From Parachlorella kessleri (taxonomy: Eukaryota; Chlorophyta; Trebouxiophyceae; Chlorellales; Chlorellaceae), in NCBI GenBank assembly GCA_001598975.1, contig BBXU01002122.1, forward strand, positions 1 to 41,923: 41,923 nucleotides of DNA, read 5' to 3'. Each line of letters opens with the position of its first letter. Within the stretch, counting starts at the first letter, position 1. Positions 20,248 to 32,800 of the stretch are shown here, piece after piece. Made by a program: the position numbers and the translations under genes. Below the pieces are notes generated by a model that saw only the letters and a program-made list of their open reading frames with translations, was not told the origin of the DNA and searched no databases.

Positions 20248-23202
20248 TCACCACCTACGCCTTCCTCCTCCATGGCGGCGGGACGGGCGGGCCAGGCGCC
20301 TGTACTGCTTCTGAACATCCCTGCTTGACATGCCTCGCCAGGGATCAGAGTAGCCTGCAACAAGGAAACGTCACGGCATGATGCCAGCAGCCTTGTGAAG
20401 TGCCTTGCCTGTGCCACCTGGGGCTGCTGTGCTGAGGTATCCTGGCTCAGAGCAGGTGCGATACCCAGGTTACCCCAGGCCGCCCTTATGACAGCACCGT
20501 CCCCATGGAGAAGCAGGCGGAAAAGGGGCCTGCTCTACTTGCAGCTGATGTGGGGCTCGAGGCCTTGTGCAAGTGCCAGGGCCCCTTCACGCAGTGAATC
20601 ATACATACCTGTGCTTGCCCACCCCTGGGGCTCCTTCTCGTCGCCTCCCATGTTGTGGTGCAGGATGTGCTTCACTGACTGCAGGACAGGCAGCCGGGAG
20701 CTTTGCCTGCTGCTGCTCCGTTTCCGCGGTGCCATAGGTGGAACCCAGCAAGCCCACGATCGTCCTCTCAAACTTGGCAGTCACGTTTGCATCTGTGCGT
20801 TTGCCCGTCGCACTGCAACGCATTGCTTCTCAATACCATCCCTCCCTGCACTTTCACCCTAGCGCACAGGGCTTCTGGCACAGCCTCCCACTTTACATCT
20901 AACGACAGCCCGTGCGCAGTGCCCTTGCAGAGCTCTCCTTACCGATATGACAAAGGCACCCATCGAGGAAGTTTGAAAGACACGCGCTAGGCTGGTGCCC
21001 TGCTGGGCAGCAGCATCTTGCCCCACCCCTGACTTGTCGGTAGGGGATCCTGCCACGTCAGCTGCAAAAGTCCTGCATGGTAGGGGGTGCACGTTGAGTC
21101 TGGCTAGTACATGTGCCCCTCATGCCCTACTTCACGACTAATACTTGACCAAACCTCATGGACCCAAGACTTATACCCAGGCAGGGGGCCTCTTGCCTCA
21201 TTTACCCCGTGCAACGGTATGGGGTAAGAGTCAGAGCACGACAAAGGATCAAGGGAGGCACCGACTTTGGGCTAGGTAGCATTGCAAGAACATCCCTGGG
21301 TGATCAAACCCTAGGCAGAAGGTAGTGACAGCATGAGTAGAATGCCTAATAGCCCTAGCTGTATTTAATCCTGCTCAGTCTTGCTGTTGCCGAAACCCCA
21401 GCCCACCGACCTGCTCCGCACTTTGCCAGTAGTTCGAACTGCCGGTGTGCCACCATGTCCACTGCGCCTCAACCAACCAGCTTCCTCCTACACACAGAAC
21501 TTTTGGCTGAGATGGGACGCTGCGAGTTGGGAGTGCTACGCAATGGTCACATTTAGGCACACATTTTTGTAGGCAGCCGCAGAAGGCGCATATACCACTC
21601 CGAAACCCCTGGCCCATGGGGGATTGTGCAAGCCCTCTGCCTTCATCGATCACCTGCTGCCCTTCCTGCGGGCTCCTCACACCTTGCCAAGCCTTGTTGT
21701 CAGCCCTGCAGCAGCAGGCCACTCCTACGGAGCGTCAGTGCCTTGCCGTCATGACTCTTGACGCTTCACTGCAGCCGTAAAAGTCCTACGGCTGGCTGTG
21801 TATGCGACCAGCCTAAAGTTTGCTGGAGGGGACCTGGCTGTATCTTTGAAGGCCGGATGCACAGCCAACAGTCGGTCTCACCCCACATTGACACTGGGTG
21901 AGCTGCCTGGTTGGGCACAGTTTTGCGGCACCCTTTGTCCGCATGGGAGGCCGTAATGTACCACGCAAGCCAGCCACTGCCAGCAAAGCGCAGACTTCAC
22001 CAATAAGGCTGCTCAATCACACCCACATTAACCTGGCTATCTGCTCCATTCCTTGGATAGACTTACTGCACGGTGGACGCGTGCCTTCCGCCGGAGCGAC
22101 AGGACGCGCTTGCCCTGGGTCCTGCTAGCATCTGGTTCAAGTGGCTCAGCTGGAGGCGGGCGTGATCCTCATGGTGTAGGATAGCCCCTGCAGGACCTCA
22201 TGAGAAAGAAATAGATAAATACATACGCTCAGGCCTGCAGTAAAGCGTGAGCTGGAATTTTCAGTAGAGCCCAGACTGTTAGCTATTAAGAGCATCTCCA
22301 GAAGACGCACACTGTGAAGTAGACGAGCACCACCTGGGGCCAGAAAGTGCAATAGGGAGGCCGCCGCGTGGCTCCAAGCATCACTCGAGCGATTCTGGGC
22401 AAGCATAGCATTGGAGCTCCTGGCTGAGGCGCCCATGGTATGGTGGCTGGCAGGCACCCCAACCCCGGCAAGCAGGTACCCCAGCACAGTGTACCTGTGA
22501 ATGGCATGGCCGTCCAGGTCCAAGGCACATCTGTGTTCTGCTGTGGGCGGAAGACCTGCCAGGCTGCCTCCGAGAGATACCTCCCAACTTGTGCTACACC
22601 TGCCCTAGGTGCCACTGCCAGCCGCCTTGCAGGCCTTCTGACTGGCTTCACCACTGGCCTTGGAGGGGGCCGGCCAAGGGTTAAAGGTGCACCTAGGGCC
22701 ATGCCTTGGGCCGTGCAATCCATGAGCTGATCCAGGTCTCGTCCCAGCAGTGTCCCCTCTCCGCAGCTGCAGCACCCTGAATATGAAGCGCAGGTCAAGA
22801 AGAAGGTCAGCCTCTAGGTCGTGCCTGACAGATCGTCAGATCGCAGATCAGTGGGAGGGAACAAACCCAACCTTGCAAACAATTTCACCTTGGATGGAGA
22901 AGTCGAGAATTCTGATACACGGAAGTAGTCAGCACTTCAAAGTACTTTTCAGAAAGCCACAGAGCAGCTGTCCCAGGGGCGATAACCACGTCAGCCCCGG
23001 GCGGCCGTCAAGAAGGCTACCAGGTGAAGCATTTAAGTCTTGAAGCCACAGTATGGTGGATTGAGGCGCCGTACTGGGTCCTGGGCCAAGTGGGCACGAT
23101 GGCGGCTGAGGGGTCCATAGAGGGCGAACCAACAGCGACCACCACTGTTCCGCAGATCAGCAGCTTCGCCTTGTTAAAGACGGAATTTGCTTGCCAAGCC
23201 AT
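20248..23202 (-). CDS. Possible multi-exon minus-strand gene, function unknown
   Basis: Several segments on the minus strand look like exons but I could not join them into a full model. A start candidate at 23202 reads MAWQANSVFNKAKLLICG. A segment near 22192-22067 follows CCTGCAG, encodes ILHHEDHARLQLSHLN, and ends at a perfect GTAAGT donor. A segment near 21073-20946 lies between TGCAG and GTAAGG and encodes FAADVAGSPTDKSGVG. Another near 20700 encodes VKHILHHNMGGDEKEPQGW. A candidate last exon 20354-20248 follows TTGTTGCAG and encodes a basic tail (YSDPWRGMSSRDVQKQYRRL) before a stop. I recognise no domain. The start, exon count and whether this is one gene or two are all open; it could also be a decayed gene. 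Confidence 0.33.
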
Positions 23203-23823
23203 AGCAGGCTGTGATCAGCATTAAGATTTTCCCAGGTGGCGCTATAGGACTCTCACCGGCGCAACACGGTAACACGGTAAACCCTCCCGCCTAATAAGGG
23301 TCCTGCTCCACGCTGCAGCATGTTGTAAGAGCCAAGCTTTGCATGTCCATTGAAAAGCAACAGCCACACAGGCGATCTAGCAAAGCCAGTACCTGCTGAC
23401 AGGGACAGTACCTCGAACAGTTGCACTGCCACAGGGCAGCACGGCGAAGCCAGCCCCGCAAACTCTATGTTTCAACGTCGAAACACCCAGCTGTATGACG
23501 AGCCAGGGCGGTGGCCATGACCCATGAAAGCCTCGGCGCATGGTGTCTTTGTGAGACAACCTAGTGCACTGCGACCATAAAGACGCCATCATAGACTCTG
23601 GTGAGTGGTGCCGAGAGCACACCTAAGCTCGTGGGGCGGAATGCTTCCCACTTGGTACCATGCAGATTATGTCACCACAGCTACCGTCTTTGGAATGCAC
23701 GCGCTAGTGGAAACGCCAAGGCAGCTGCTGTGGTGCGCAGGAACCGTCTAACCCTCGGACAGCAGACGAGGTATTGCCAGCAGCCCTTGCCAGCGACTAC
23801 TGAGTTTCTGCAGAGGCTGCAGC
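23203..23823. other. Upstream region of the receptor-like kinase
   Basis: These 621 bases precede the kinase start codon and presumably contain its promoter and 5' untranslated region. A short direct repeat of AACACGGTA occurs near 23271-23280. I see no other gene and no clear TATA box. Confidence 0.4.
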
Positions 23824-26800
23824 ATGCTGCTGGCGTTAGTCCTGCTGTCTCTCAGCCTACTGGCGGTTGGCGTCACCCCAGCCAACCCCGAGGCAGTGAT
23901 ACTCCTTGAGATAGCGGGTGTCCTGACAGCTGGCCGCACTGCCGGCCTTATTCCCAGCTGGAACATCAGCACCGGCGGTCCGTGCAACTGGGATGGTATA
24001 GACTGCGACGACAACAACAACGTGGTTGGCCTGTGAGTGGCTGCCTGCTCCAGAGATGCAAGGGCGTGTGTCCCGGCCAGTGCACAAGCACTGTGAGCTC
24101 TTGGTTGCATTCGACTCTACCCTGCGTTCCACACCAGCAGTGAAAGGCTATCCTTCAAGAAATCACCAAGCAGTCAGGCAGGCAGCCTCTCAGCTCCCTG
24201 TGCTTTGTTCACCGCAGGCGCCTGCCACAGAGAAGCTTAGCGGGGTCCATACCCTCAACTGGCTGGGACCAGCTGGACGGTCTATTAGTCATCCAGCTCA
24301 GCGGGAACAACCTCGCCGGCAGCATCCCTGCTGACTGGAACCTGCCTCGCAGTCTCACAGACCTGGATGTGTCGGACAACCGCCTCAATGGGACCATCCC
24401 TAGCGCTTGGCAGCTGCCCAGTAGCCTGCAGCGGCTGTACCTATATGCCAATGACCTGACAGGTGAGTCGCAGCGCAGCAAGCCGGCTGCCGGCTGCAAA
24501 AGGGCCTCTAGGGGCACTTTTCATTTGAGGGCAGCCGCCGCGGGCACCATACTTCACTGCCTGCGTCAAGTGGCCTTCGTGCCAGGGGGAGCCTCTCTGC
24601 TTTCATGCCTGCACACGGTCTGCACACGGTCTGCACAGGGCATCCGCGCCACTGCCTGCACCGCCCAGCATCCCCTCTGCTCCTGGCCCCCGCAGGCACC
24701 ATCCCGGCAGACTGGCCCCTCCCAGACTCCCTCCAGGAGCTGCTCCTCGCCCAGAACCGGCTCTCGGGGCCCCTACCGCAGCCCTGGGCGCTGCCCGCCT
24801 CCCTCCAGAAGCTGTGGCTCTCAGAGAACAGCCTCGGCGGCACGCTGCCAGGCAACTGGAGCCTGCCCAGCGGCCTACTGGCCCTGGAGCTGTTCAAGAA
24901 CCAGCTGACTGGGTCCATCCCTGCCAGCCTGCAGCTGCCTAGTTCCCTGGTGAACCTGACGCTGTATGAAAACAAGCTGACGGGGCCCCTGCCGGGCAAC
25001 TGGACGCTGCCGGCCAGCCTGCAGGTACGGGCCGGCGGGCAGGCAGGGGTGGTGTTGCTGAGACGCGGTGTGCTTTGTGGGTTGGGCCTGCAGGGTGGTG
25101 GTCGGGAGTTATGCTGGGGTTTGCTGAGCATGGGCAGGCTCTAAGTGTGTCCACACAGCGCCGGGTGACATCTGGAGGGAGCCAATGCCTGCTTCCAGCA
25201 CCCACCCCTCTTGGCCTTTGTCTTACCCGCCGTGCTGCATTGTGCGCTTACTGCAACAGCAGCCAGCATGATCAGCGCGTATAAGATTCCACCCTCCTGT
25301 CATTTGTTAGCCCATCTTGCTGTGCTGGATGTATGCTAGTCCTTAGTTCCCTCATTTAAAGATCTCCTAGTGGCGCTTTTCTTGTTGCTTTGGTAGCGAC
25401 CAGCTGCCAGTCAGTCTCTACTCCCTACGGTGTCCCCACCTTACCCTTCTTTGAAGTATATTTTTGTCCATGTATGTGTGCGCAGGTGCTGTTCCTGTAC
25501 AGCAACCAGCTGACGGGCACGCTGCCCTCGCCCTGGGCGCTGCCCGCCACGCTTCGCCAGCTCAGCGTGGCGTTCAACCTCCTCCATGGTCCCCTCCCCT
25601 CCAGCTGGAAACTCCCGGAGGGACTCCAGGTGCTTAGCATGCTCAGCAGGATGCTTCGATAACGAGATGCTCGTGGCATTCTCTCTGTAGCTGAGGCCTG
25701 TGTCACACGCGCATGCTGGCAAGCCTGCGTGATGGGAATGAAGGACTGACTGTCACTTGTTTCTGCTCGCCCGTGCACTACATTTCATCTCTCCCACTCC
25801 GCCCCCCTCAGGACAACACCTCAATGCCCCGCAGGTGTTGGAGCTCCACAGCAACCAGTTTAGCGGCACCCTGGACTCGGCGTGGCGGCTCCCCTCAACG
25901 CTCCACCAGCTGGTTCTCTCCAACAACTCCCTCACCGGCAGCATCCCAAGCAGTTGGCCGGGCACTGGCGCAAGCAGCTTGGTCTACTTGGCTATGGATC
26001 AGAATGCCCTGCAAGGACCCATCCCCGCTGACTGGCAGCTGCCGGACAGCCTGCAGGTAGGGCGCGCTGCGCTGTGATGAGCCATGCTGTGCCCGCTCCG
26101 TCTAGTTGTGGTGGGCTGGCCGATTCAAACGATGCCAAGCAGGCCAGATCGGCCCTTTTCTCCGCTGTTGCAGACATGGGTGCCAACAGCCCGGCCTTGT
26201 GAGCGCCCTCCCTGTCCCTTCTGCCTTGCCACATGGTGCCAGATCCCCTTGCCTAGTTCCCATGGCCTGCAGGAGCTGGACCTGTCACTAAATGCGCTCA
26301 CAGGAGACCTTTCCTGGGACCCCCCGTCCAACCTAACCTGGCTCAACCTCAGCTACAACAAGCTGAGAGGGCCAGTGAGGGCAAACTGGGCGCTGCCACC
26401 GGCGCTCACCACCCTGCTCCTTAACGAGAACAGCCTAACGGGCACGCTCCCGGCTGAGCTGGCGGTACCGGAGAGCATGCAGGACATAGAGCTGGCATTC
26501 AACCCCGATCTAGAAGGGTCACTGCCCTCCAATTGGAGCCTGCCCAACCTCAAAGTTGGGGTGTTCTTCGGGTGCAACTTCACAGGTGGGCTGCCGTGGA
26601 CTCGTCGACTCCCTCACCAGGGTCTCCATGTGGGGACGGGCAGGCTAGAATCTGGCGTCGATGTGTGTTGGGCCGCAACCAAAGCTGAAAAGGTGTTGCT
26701 CTGTGGGCTATGCGCAACCTGTACCTGAGGAGGAAGGGATAATCTAGTAGAAAATTCATCAAATCAATAGTCAACTGTTTCGAGTCGTGCTTCCCACTAG

Positions 26801-29800
26801 CCGAGCGCATGAAGAACACGAGGCTTTTTGAAGCTGCTGGTCACCGCTGGGTGCGAGGCGGTACCGTGTGCTTAAGCAGGCGCTAACACTCCCCCCTCCA
26901 CCTTTTCTGCAGGACCGTTGCCTGAGTGGAAGGTGCCTACCACCGCCAAGGTCGTGGCGCTGCCCCAGGCCGGCACCGGCTTCTGCGGGGAGGTGCCCAC
27001 CACTACTCCCTACTACCAGCGGGGAGCGAGCAACGATACCCTGCTGGATTCTGGCCCCGGGGCCTTGCCCAATTGCACTGCCCCGGGTGAGTTTGGGGAG
27101 CGGTGGGCGTCGAAAGGGTTCCCACGCGGGGGAACGCAGCGCGGAATGGGTTGTCACTGTGGGAAGGGGGACAAGGGGCTGGCAGGGTGGTGGTGGCGGG
27201 GTGGTGGGAGAGGGACCCTTAGCGGTGGCAGGGTAGCCCTCCCTTTGTCGGTGGCGGTGGCTGGAATGGGGATTGCAAGGGACGGCAGGGCAGCTGAGTG
27301 CATCTCTGGGCCGGTCCAGAAGAAACGAAGAAGCCGAGGGGGCGATACAAAGACAGCCACTCACTGCTGTGTGTGTGCCCCGCTGCAGAGTGTACGGACT
27401 GCACTAACACCGACCCCGGCCAGCGGCTGGTGCTGCCAGCTGGCGGCGCCCCTTACTACACCTCCCCCTGCGCCACCAATGGCCCCGCCGGCGCCCTGGC
27501 CAAGTGTGCCACCTTCAACACATCTGGTACCAGGGCAGCCAGCAGCTGTGCTGAGGGCCAGTGTTACCTGGAGGCCAGCATTGACGGGGCTACCTACTAT
27601 CTGCTGGACTTTGAGTGTGGCTCGGCCACCGCGGCCGCTGGGGCCTCGAACTTTGGAGCCCCTGGGGACGCCCAGTGCGCCACTGGTGAGTTGCAGCTCG
27701 GTGTCACATGCTGGTAAAGGTGCTAGGCAATGCGATGCAGAAAGGAGGTTGGGCATACTGGACTGACAGGGCTGCATGCAGTAGTGCTCATTGTCTTGCT
27801 CGAGGCCTGGTCCAGTAGGCCTCTCCTTTGTTGCGCGATGGAGCCTTTGGTGTGCCCTAGTGTCAACCTGTTGCCCATACCCCGCATGGGCATTGCCACC
27901 ATCACAGCGAGGCGGGACGGCAATCAGCCACAAGCAAGGCTTGCTAAGCCCTGGCGTTGTCGATGGCTTGGCACTGCCTTGCCTCTGCACTACTGCGCCG
28001 GGTGGCCCTGCCATGATGTGCCGCATGGGCTGCAGTAATGATGTGCATCAGTATGCGCTGGCAATTGAAGCAAATAACTGCGGATAATGTAATACAACCC
28101 TGTACCAAGCCCTTTGGCCGCAAGCAGGTGGTGGCGGGGGAGGCGGTTCCAGCAGTGGCAGCAGCAGCAGTGGCGCCATCATTGGAGTGGCGGTGGGCTG
28201 TTCAGTCGCTGCAGGTAAGGCTCTCGTGCTCTTGTGCTCTCGTGCTGCAAAAGGGGGGGTGTCCGCAAGGCTGGTCCGATGCCTCACTGTGTTCCCTGTG
28301 GTTCTGCTCTGCCTTTTGTATGCTTATGTTCCACCTTGCTTGCAGTGGCGCTGGCTTAGGCAGTGAGAGACCAACATGCATGACTGCTACCTCCCAGGCA
28401 TTGTTATTGAGCCTCCCACCTATGTTTTAGCGAGGTTCCTCAATAGGACTGTTCAATACCATCACCTGCAGTGGTTGCTGGCGCGGGCCTGTGGGTGTGG
28501 CTGGCACGTCGCCGGCGGGCAAAGAGGCTGGACGCCGAAAAGTCGCTGCCGCCTTCACCTCCCCTCAGTGAGTGCACGACTCTTGCTAGCGCAGATCCAA
28601 CCTTGCCTGGGTGGGTTCTTTGTGTTTAGCAGTGGGAAAACTACACACCTGCTGCCTGAATGGCTGGTGTCGTTTTGGCCCGCCACAACTTGGCCAGACG
28701 GCCATCTCAGGCCAAGGCAACAGCTTCCAAGCCTGTGACTACAACCACATTCTACGTGGTGCCTTTCCTGTTGCCCAGTGTGTCATGTGTAGCGCAGCGT
28801 GTAGCTGTGACAGCCCAGGCCCCTGGACTAGCACAGGCAGGGGCGTATGTCAGTTTATAATACCTTAGGCTTGTGTATGCCTGTGGCAGCTCGACAGGCG
28901 CATGAGCATGCAAAGGGCCTTGACTAATGTATGAGCGAAGAAACTGCGTTGGAACTCGGTGCAGAGGATGGCTCTTTCACCTCACCCTTTGAAGCTGCTG
29001 ACGAGTCATGGAAGGATAGCAACGGTGGCATCAAGGTGTTGAGGCGCACCGTCACTGACAGGTAGGCCGCTTTCTGTATGTGTCACTTTCACAGCATGCC
29101 CAAAAGCGGAGGTGGCCTCCTGTAAGCAGGTCTCCAGTGTCCGGCTTTGATGCGCTGTTGTTGTGACACCCCTCCCGTGGTTGTTTGGGATGCCAAGCCC
29201 AAGACAGCAGGGCATGTGCTGTCACCCAGCTACACTCTTGCACGGCTCTGCCGCGTCCAGTCGCATCAGTGGCTGTGTATGATTCGGCCTGGCCATCCAC
29301 CTACTGAACCCCTGCAGTGCCGAGGGCGATCCCTTCACTCGCAACAAGAGTACCAAGCTGACCAATGGCAGCAGGTGCGCCTCCTTCGCCAGGTGGCTAG
29401 CCTGCGAGGACCTGGGGACGCCTTGCTTGCAGGCCAAGCTGTGCAATGCCTCGGTTGCGTTTGGTGGCGCTCTCCTCCGTTACTGCTGTTACGAGACCTG
29501 CCAGTTGACGCCCCTGCCCTGGAAAAGATAAATCGAAAATGAGAAAATGCGTAAGGGATCTCTGCTGCAGCCGTGCGGGGAGTGCTGCCACGGACCAAGT
29601 GATTGCCCTGGCTATGAGGGCCTCCCGATCAGAAGGTGCGTGGCATGATGCCCACCCTTTTGCTCTGGCTGGGGCTCAGGATGCAATTGCATGTGCTGTG
29701 TTGTAGTTTGCCGCTTTGGCATGAAAGCTCGCCCTTTTCAGGGTACGGCCTCTGCCACTGGAGCAGCCTCATCCAACCTACCTCACACCTGCAATGCCTC

Positions 29801-32800
29801 TCAGCTAAGTCCCGCAGGCAGCGGCGTGCCTCAGTCTGACTGCCGTCTCTTTCCTCCCTATCTCCTAGCAGGCAGCGGCGGGCTGACGGTGAGCCCCCGC
29901 CAGATGAGCAGCCGGTCCAGCCTGAGTGCTGACCTCAAGCTGTGGGAGGTGGACTTCAACTCCCTGGAGCTGGTCAAGCAGATTGGAGAGGGCTCCTTTG
30001 GCAGGGTAAGCGGGCAGCATGCTTGCCCTGGAACCCTTGCTGGCATAACTGGTCAAGCCTGGAGCTAATGCGCACTGGAAAATATGCTTTGTTGAGGTGT
30101 AGATTTACTATGCCTGGGTTGGCCACGCCAGATGGGAGGGTGGTAGACAGAGTGAGCTTTAGGCCTGCAAGTGTCGGGAGGGGGAGAAGAGTGGGCATGG
30201 GAGTGTTGTGGTAACGCCAGGTACACCGGGGGGTGGCATTTGCTATTTGTTTTTGACGCTAGGACTCTGACATGTTAGATCCGTGGTGAGATGGTTGTGA
30301 AGGGAGTCCCGCTTGCCAGACTACATCGACCGCTGGTGCGCAGGTGGTCCATGGTGTGCTGACTAATTTATATGCCTAAATGCTGCTTACTAATCATATG
30401 ACTACACGCTGCTGACAAATCAAATGACTAAACGCAGGTGTACATGGCCAAGTGGCACGAGCTGCTGGTGGCTGTCAAGATCCTGCTCAGTGCCTCGGGG
30501 GAAGACATGACAGAGGAGGGCATGAAGCAGGCGCTGACGCTGTCAAACCCGGTGCTGGAGAACTTGCATAAAGAGGTGTGTGAGAGGCTGCCTGAGGTGC
30601 TCTCTGTGTGTGGGGGTGCGTGCGTGCGTGTGTGAGGGAGGGGTGGAGGTGGGGGTGGGGGGGCGTTGGCGGCGGTTGCGAATGAGGGACTTAAGCTTTT
30701 TGGCTGGGCTGGGAAGCTACTGCCGGGGGGGGCATAAAGGAGGTATCAACCTCACATTACCTTTGCTGGAGGGATGGCAAAGGTGTGGGGTATATGGCCG
30801 CACGGGAGTCAGGATATCATGTGCCAGGTACGGGCATATTCCATGCAAGCGTGATAGCGGACATGTGGCTCCCAAAGAACTTGGGTGTCGGCCCCTGCCC
30901 GCGTGCGGTACACCCAGCAGTACCCGTGGTACCGCCCCTGATGCAGGCGGGCATGATGGCTGCCATGCGGCACCCCCACATCGTGAACTTCCTCGGCGTC
31001 TGTCCCTGCCCGCCCTGCGTCGTGACCGAGTACTGCTCTCGAGGCTCCCTCACCGACGTGCTGAAGCAGGCCAAGCAGTCGCCTGCAGTGGCAGCACGGC
31101 TCGACTGGTACCAGCGGCTGCAGATGGTGGGTGGGATCTGTGCCTGTCAGCAGCATGCAGCAGTGAGGCTTGTATTGGGTTGTGGGTATGCAGATATTCG
31201 TGGGGTACTGCATGGATGTTCTTATTCACCCCTGGCGACCGTCAAGAGTCCGCCCTTAGGGATAAGACTCTTGCCCGAGTGCAAGCAGGGCTTGCCCACC
31301 ACCTCGATACCCAGTTGCAGTACCTACGCAGTACCTGTGTGCAGTACCCCGGGTCCGGTACCCATTGAGCACCTGCCCCCTCCCCTGGCTGTGCGCACAT
31401 GGTTGGATGCCTGGTTCTCACTATGGGTGAATCATAACCTCGGTCTAATGGGTCCTTCAAAGTGCACTATGCTGACCATGGGGTGCCTCTGTGCAGATGA
31501 TGGATACCGCCAAGGGCATGCTTTACCTTCACTCCCACAAGCCCCCCATCATTCACCGGGACCTCAAGAGCCCCAACCTGTGAGTGCTGCGCTCTGCGCC
31601 CCATGGCTTGCTACCCATCTGACACCTCACCCCTTTGATCGGCTGTCTCTGGGCAGGGTCCGGCGTGCCAGCGGCTAGCTTTGCAGATTTGGGAGCAGTG
31701 GCAACCTTGTACTGTACACCTGTCGCTCTGTCACCTGCCATGGGTGGCAGGCCATGTATGTCGTGGCAGCCGCCGCGTTCTTGAGTTGCGGAGCTGTTGG
31801 CTGCTGGCAAACCAGCCGCCTGACATGCTGTGCTGTGCTGTGCTGTGCTTTGTGTGTGCCTTCTTCCAGGCTGGTGGACGTGCCCTGGCGGGTGAACGTC
31901 AGTGACTTCTCAACCTGTCTAACATCTTGGAGGACATGGCCTCGCTTGTCAGTACCTGCCACCATTACTAATTGGTACTTATATCATTGCAGGCTGGTGG
32001 ACGTGCACTGGCGAGTCAAGGTCAGCGACTTCAACCTGTCCAAGATCCTGGAGGACACGCTGCTGCTGAGCAGCGCGCAGGCCACCAACCCGCGCTGGCT
32101 GGCGCCGGAGGTGCTGGCAGGGGCGTCAGCAACCATGTGCTCGGTGAGTCAGTTGTGACTGATATTATGTCATGTATTATTGTATTATATAAGGTAGTAT
32201 AGCATGGTATAATATATTATGGCAGTTGCGTGTATTATGGCAGTTGCGTGCATTTGTTGCTTCGCATTTGGGTGAAAGCCTGTTGGAGCTAGGCATGGGT
32301 ATGGTAGAGGAGCTGCTCCTAGCTTTGTTCCTGAGTTGTTACCGGGGCGTAGCTGGTTTTAATGCAGTGAACTGCCAGGGAAACAGGTCCGACCACGTTC
32401 CCCGCATGAGGGCAGGCCTACGCTTCATGGACGCATATGTGTCTGTCAGACCCAATGGACGAAGGACTTGTATGCGCGTGCTCTGCAGGATGTGTATTCC
32501 TTTGGCGTGGTGCTGTGGGAGATGATGACCTGGAAGATTCCCTTTGCTGAGGAGAATCACTGGCAGGTGAGTACGGGTATCCCAGCATCCCCAATCGATG
32601 TGGTCTACAATGCCGGGGCCTGCATGTACCGCAAAGCACGGCAGGCACTGCCTGGGGATGATGCTTTTGTGGTTTGGGCGGAGCAGGAATGCTCTGCACG
32701 CTTTGCCAAGACGACCGATAGTGCGCAGAAAAGTGCTAGTAGACCTGACTGACCAGTTGTTGTGCCCGTGTGTTGTCACCTGCAGCTGGTGCGCTTTGTG

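Noticed and set aside
19605..20381. 258-codon plus-strand open frame after SAC3
   Set aside because: No recognisable domain, unusual composition (His, Ser, Thr, Pro), and overlap with minus-strand exon-like sequence.
31870..31945. A mutually exclusive alternative kinase exon
   Set aside because: A two-base insertion breaks the frame and there is no donor, so I treat it as a decayed copy.
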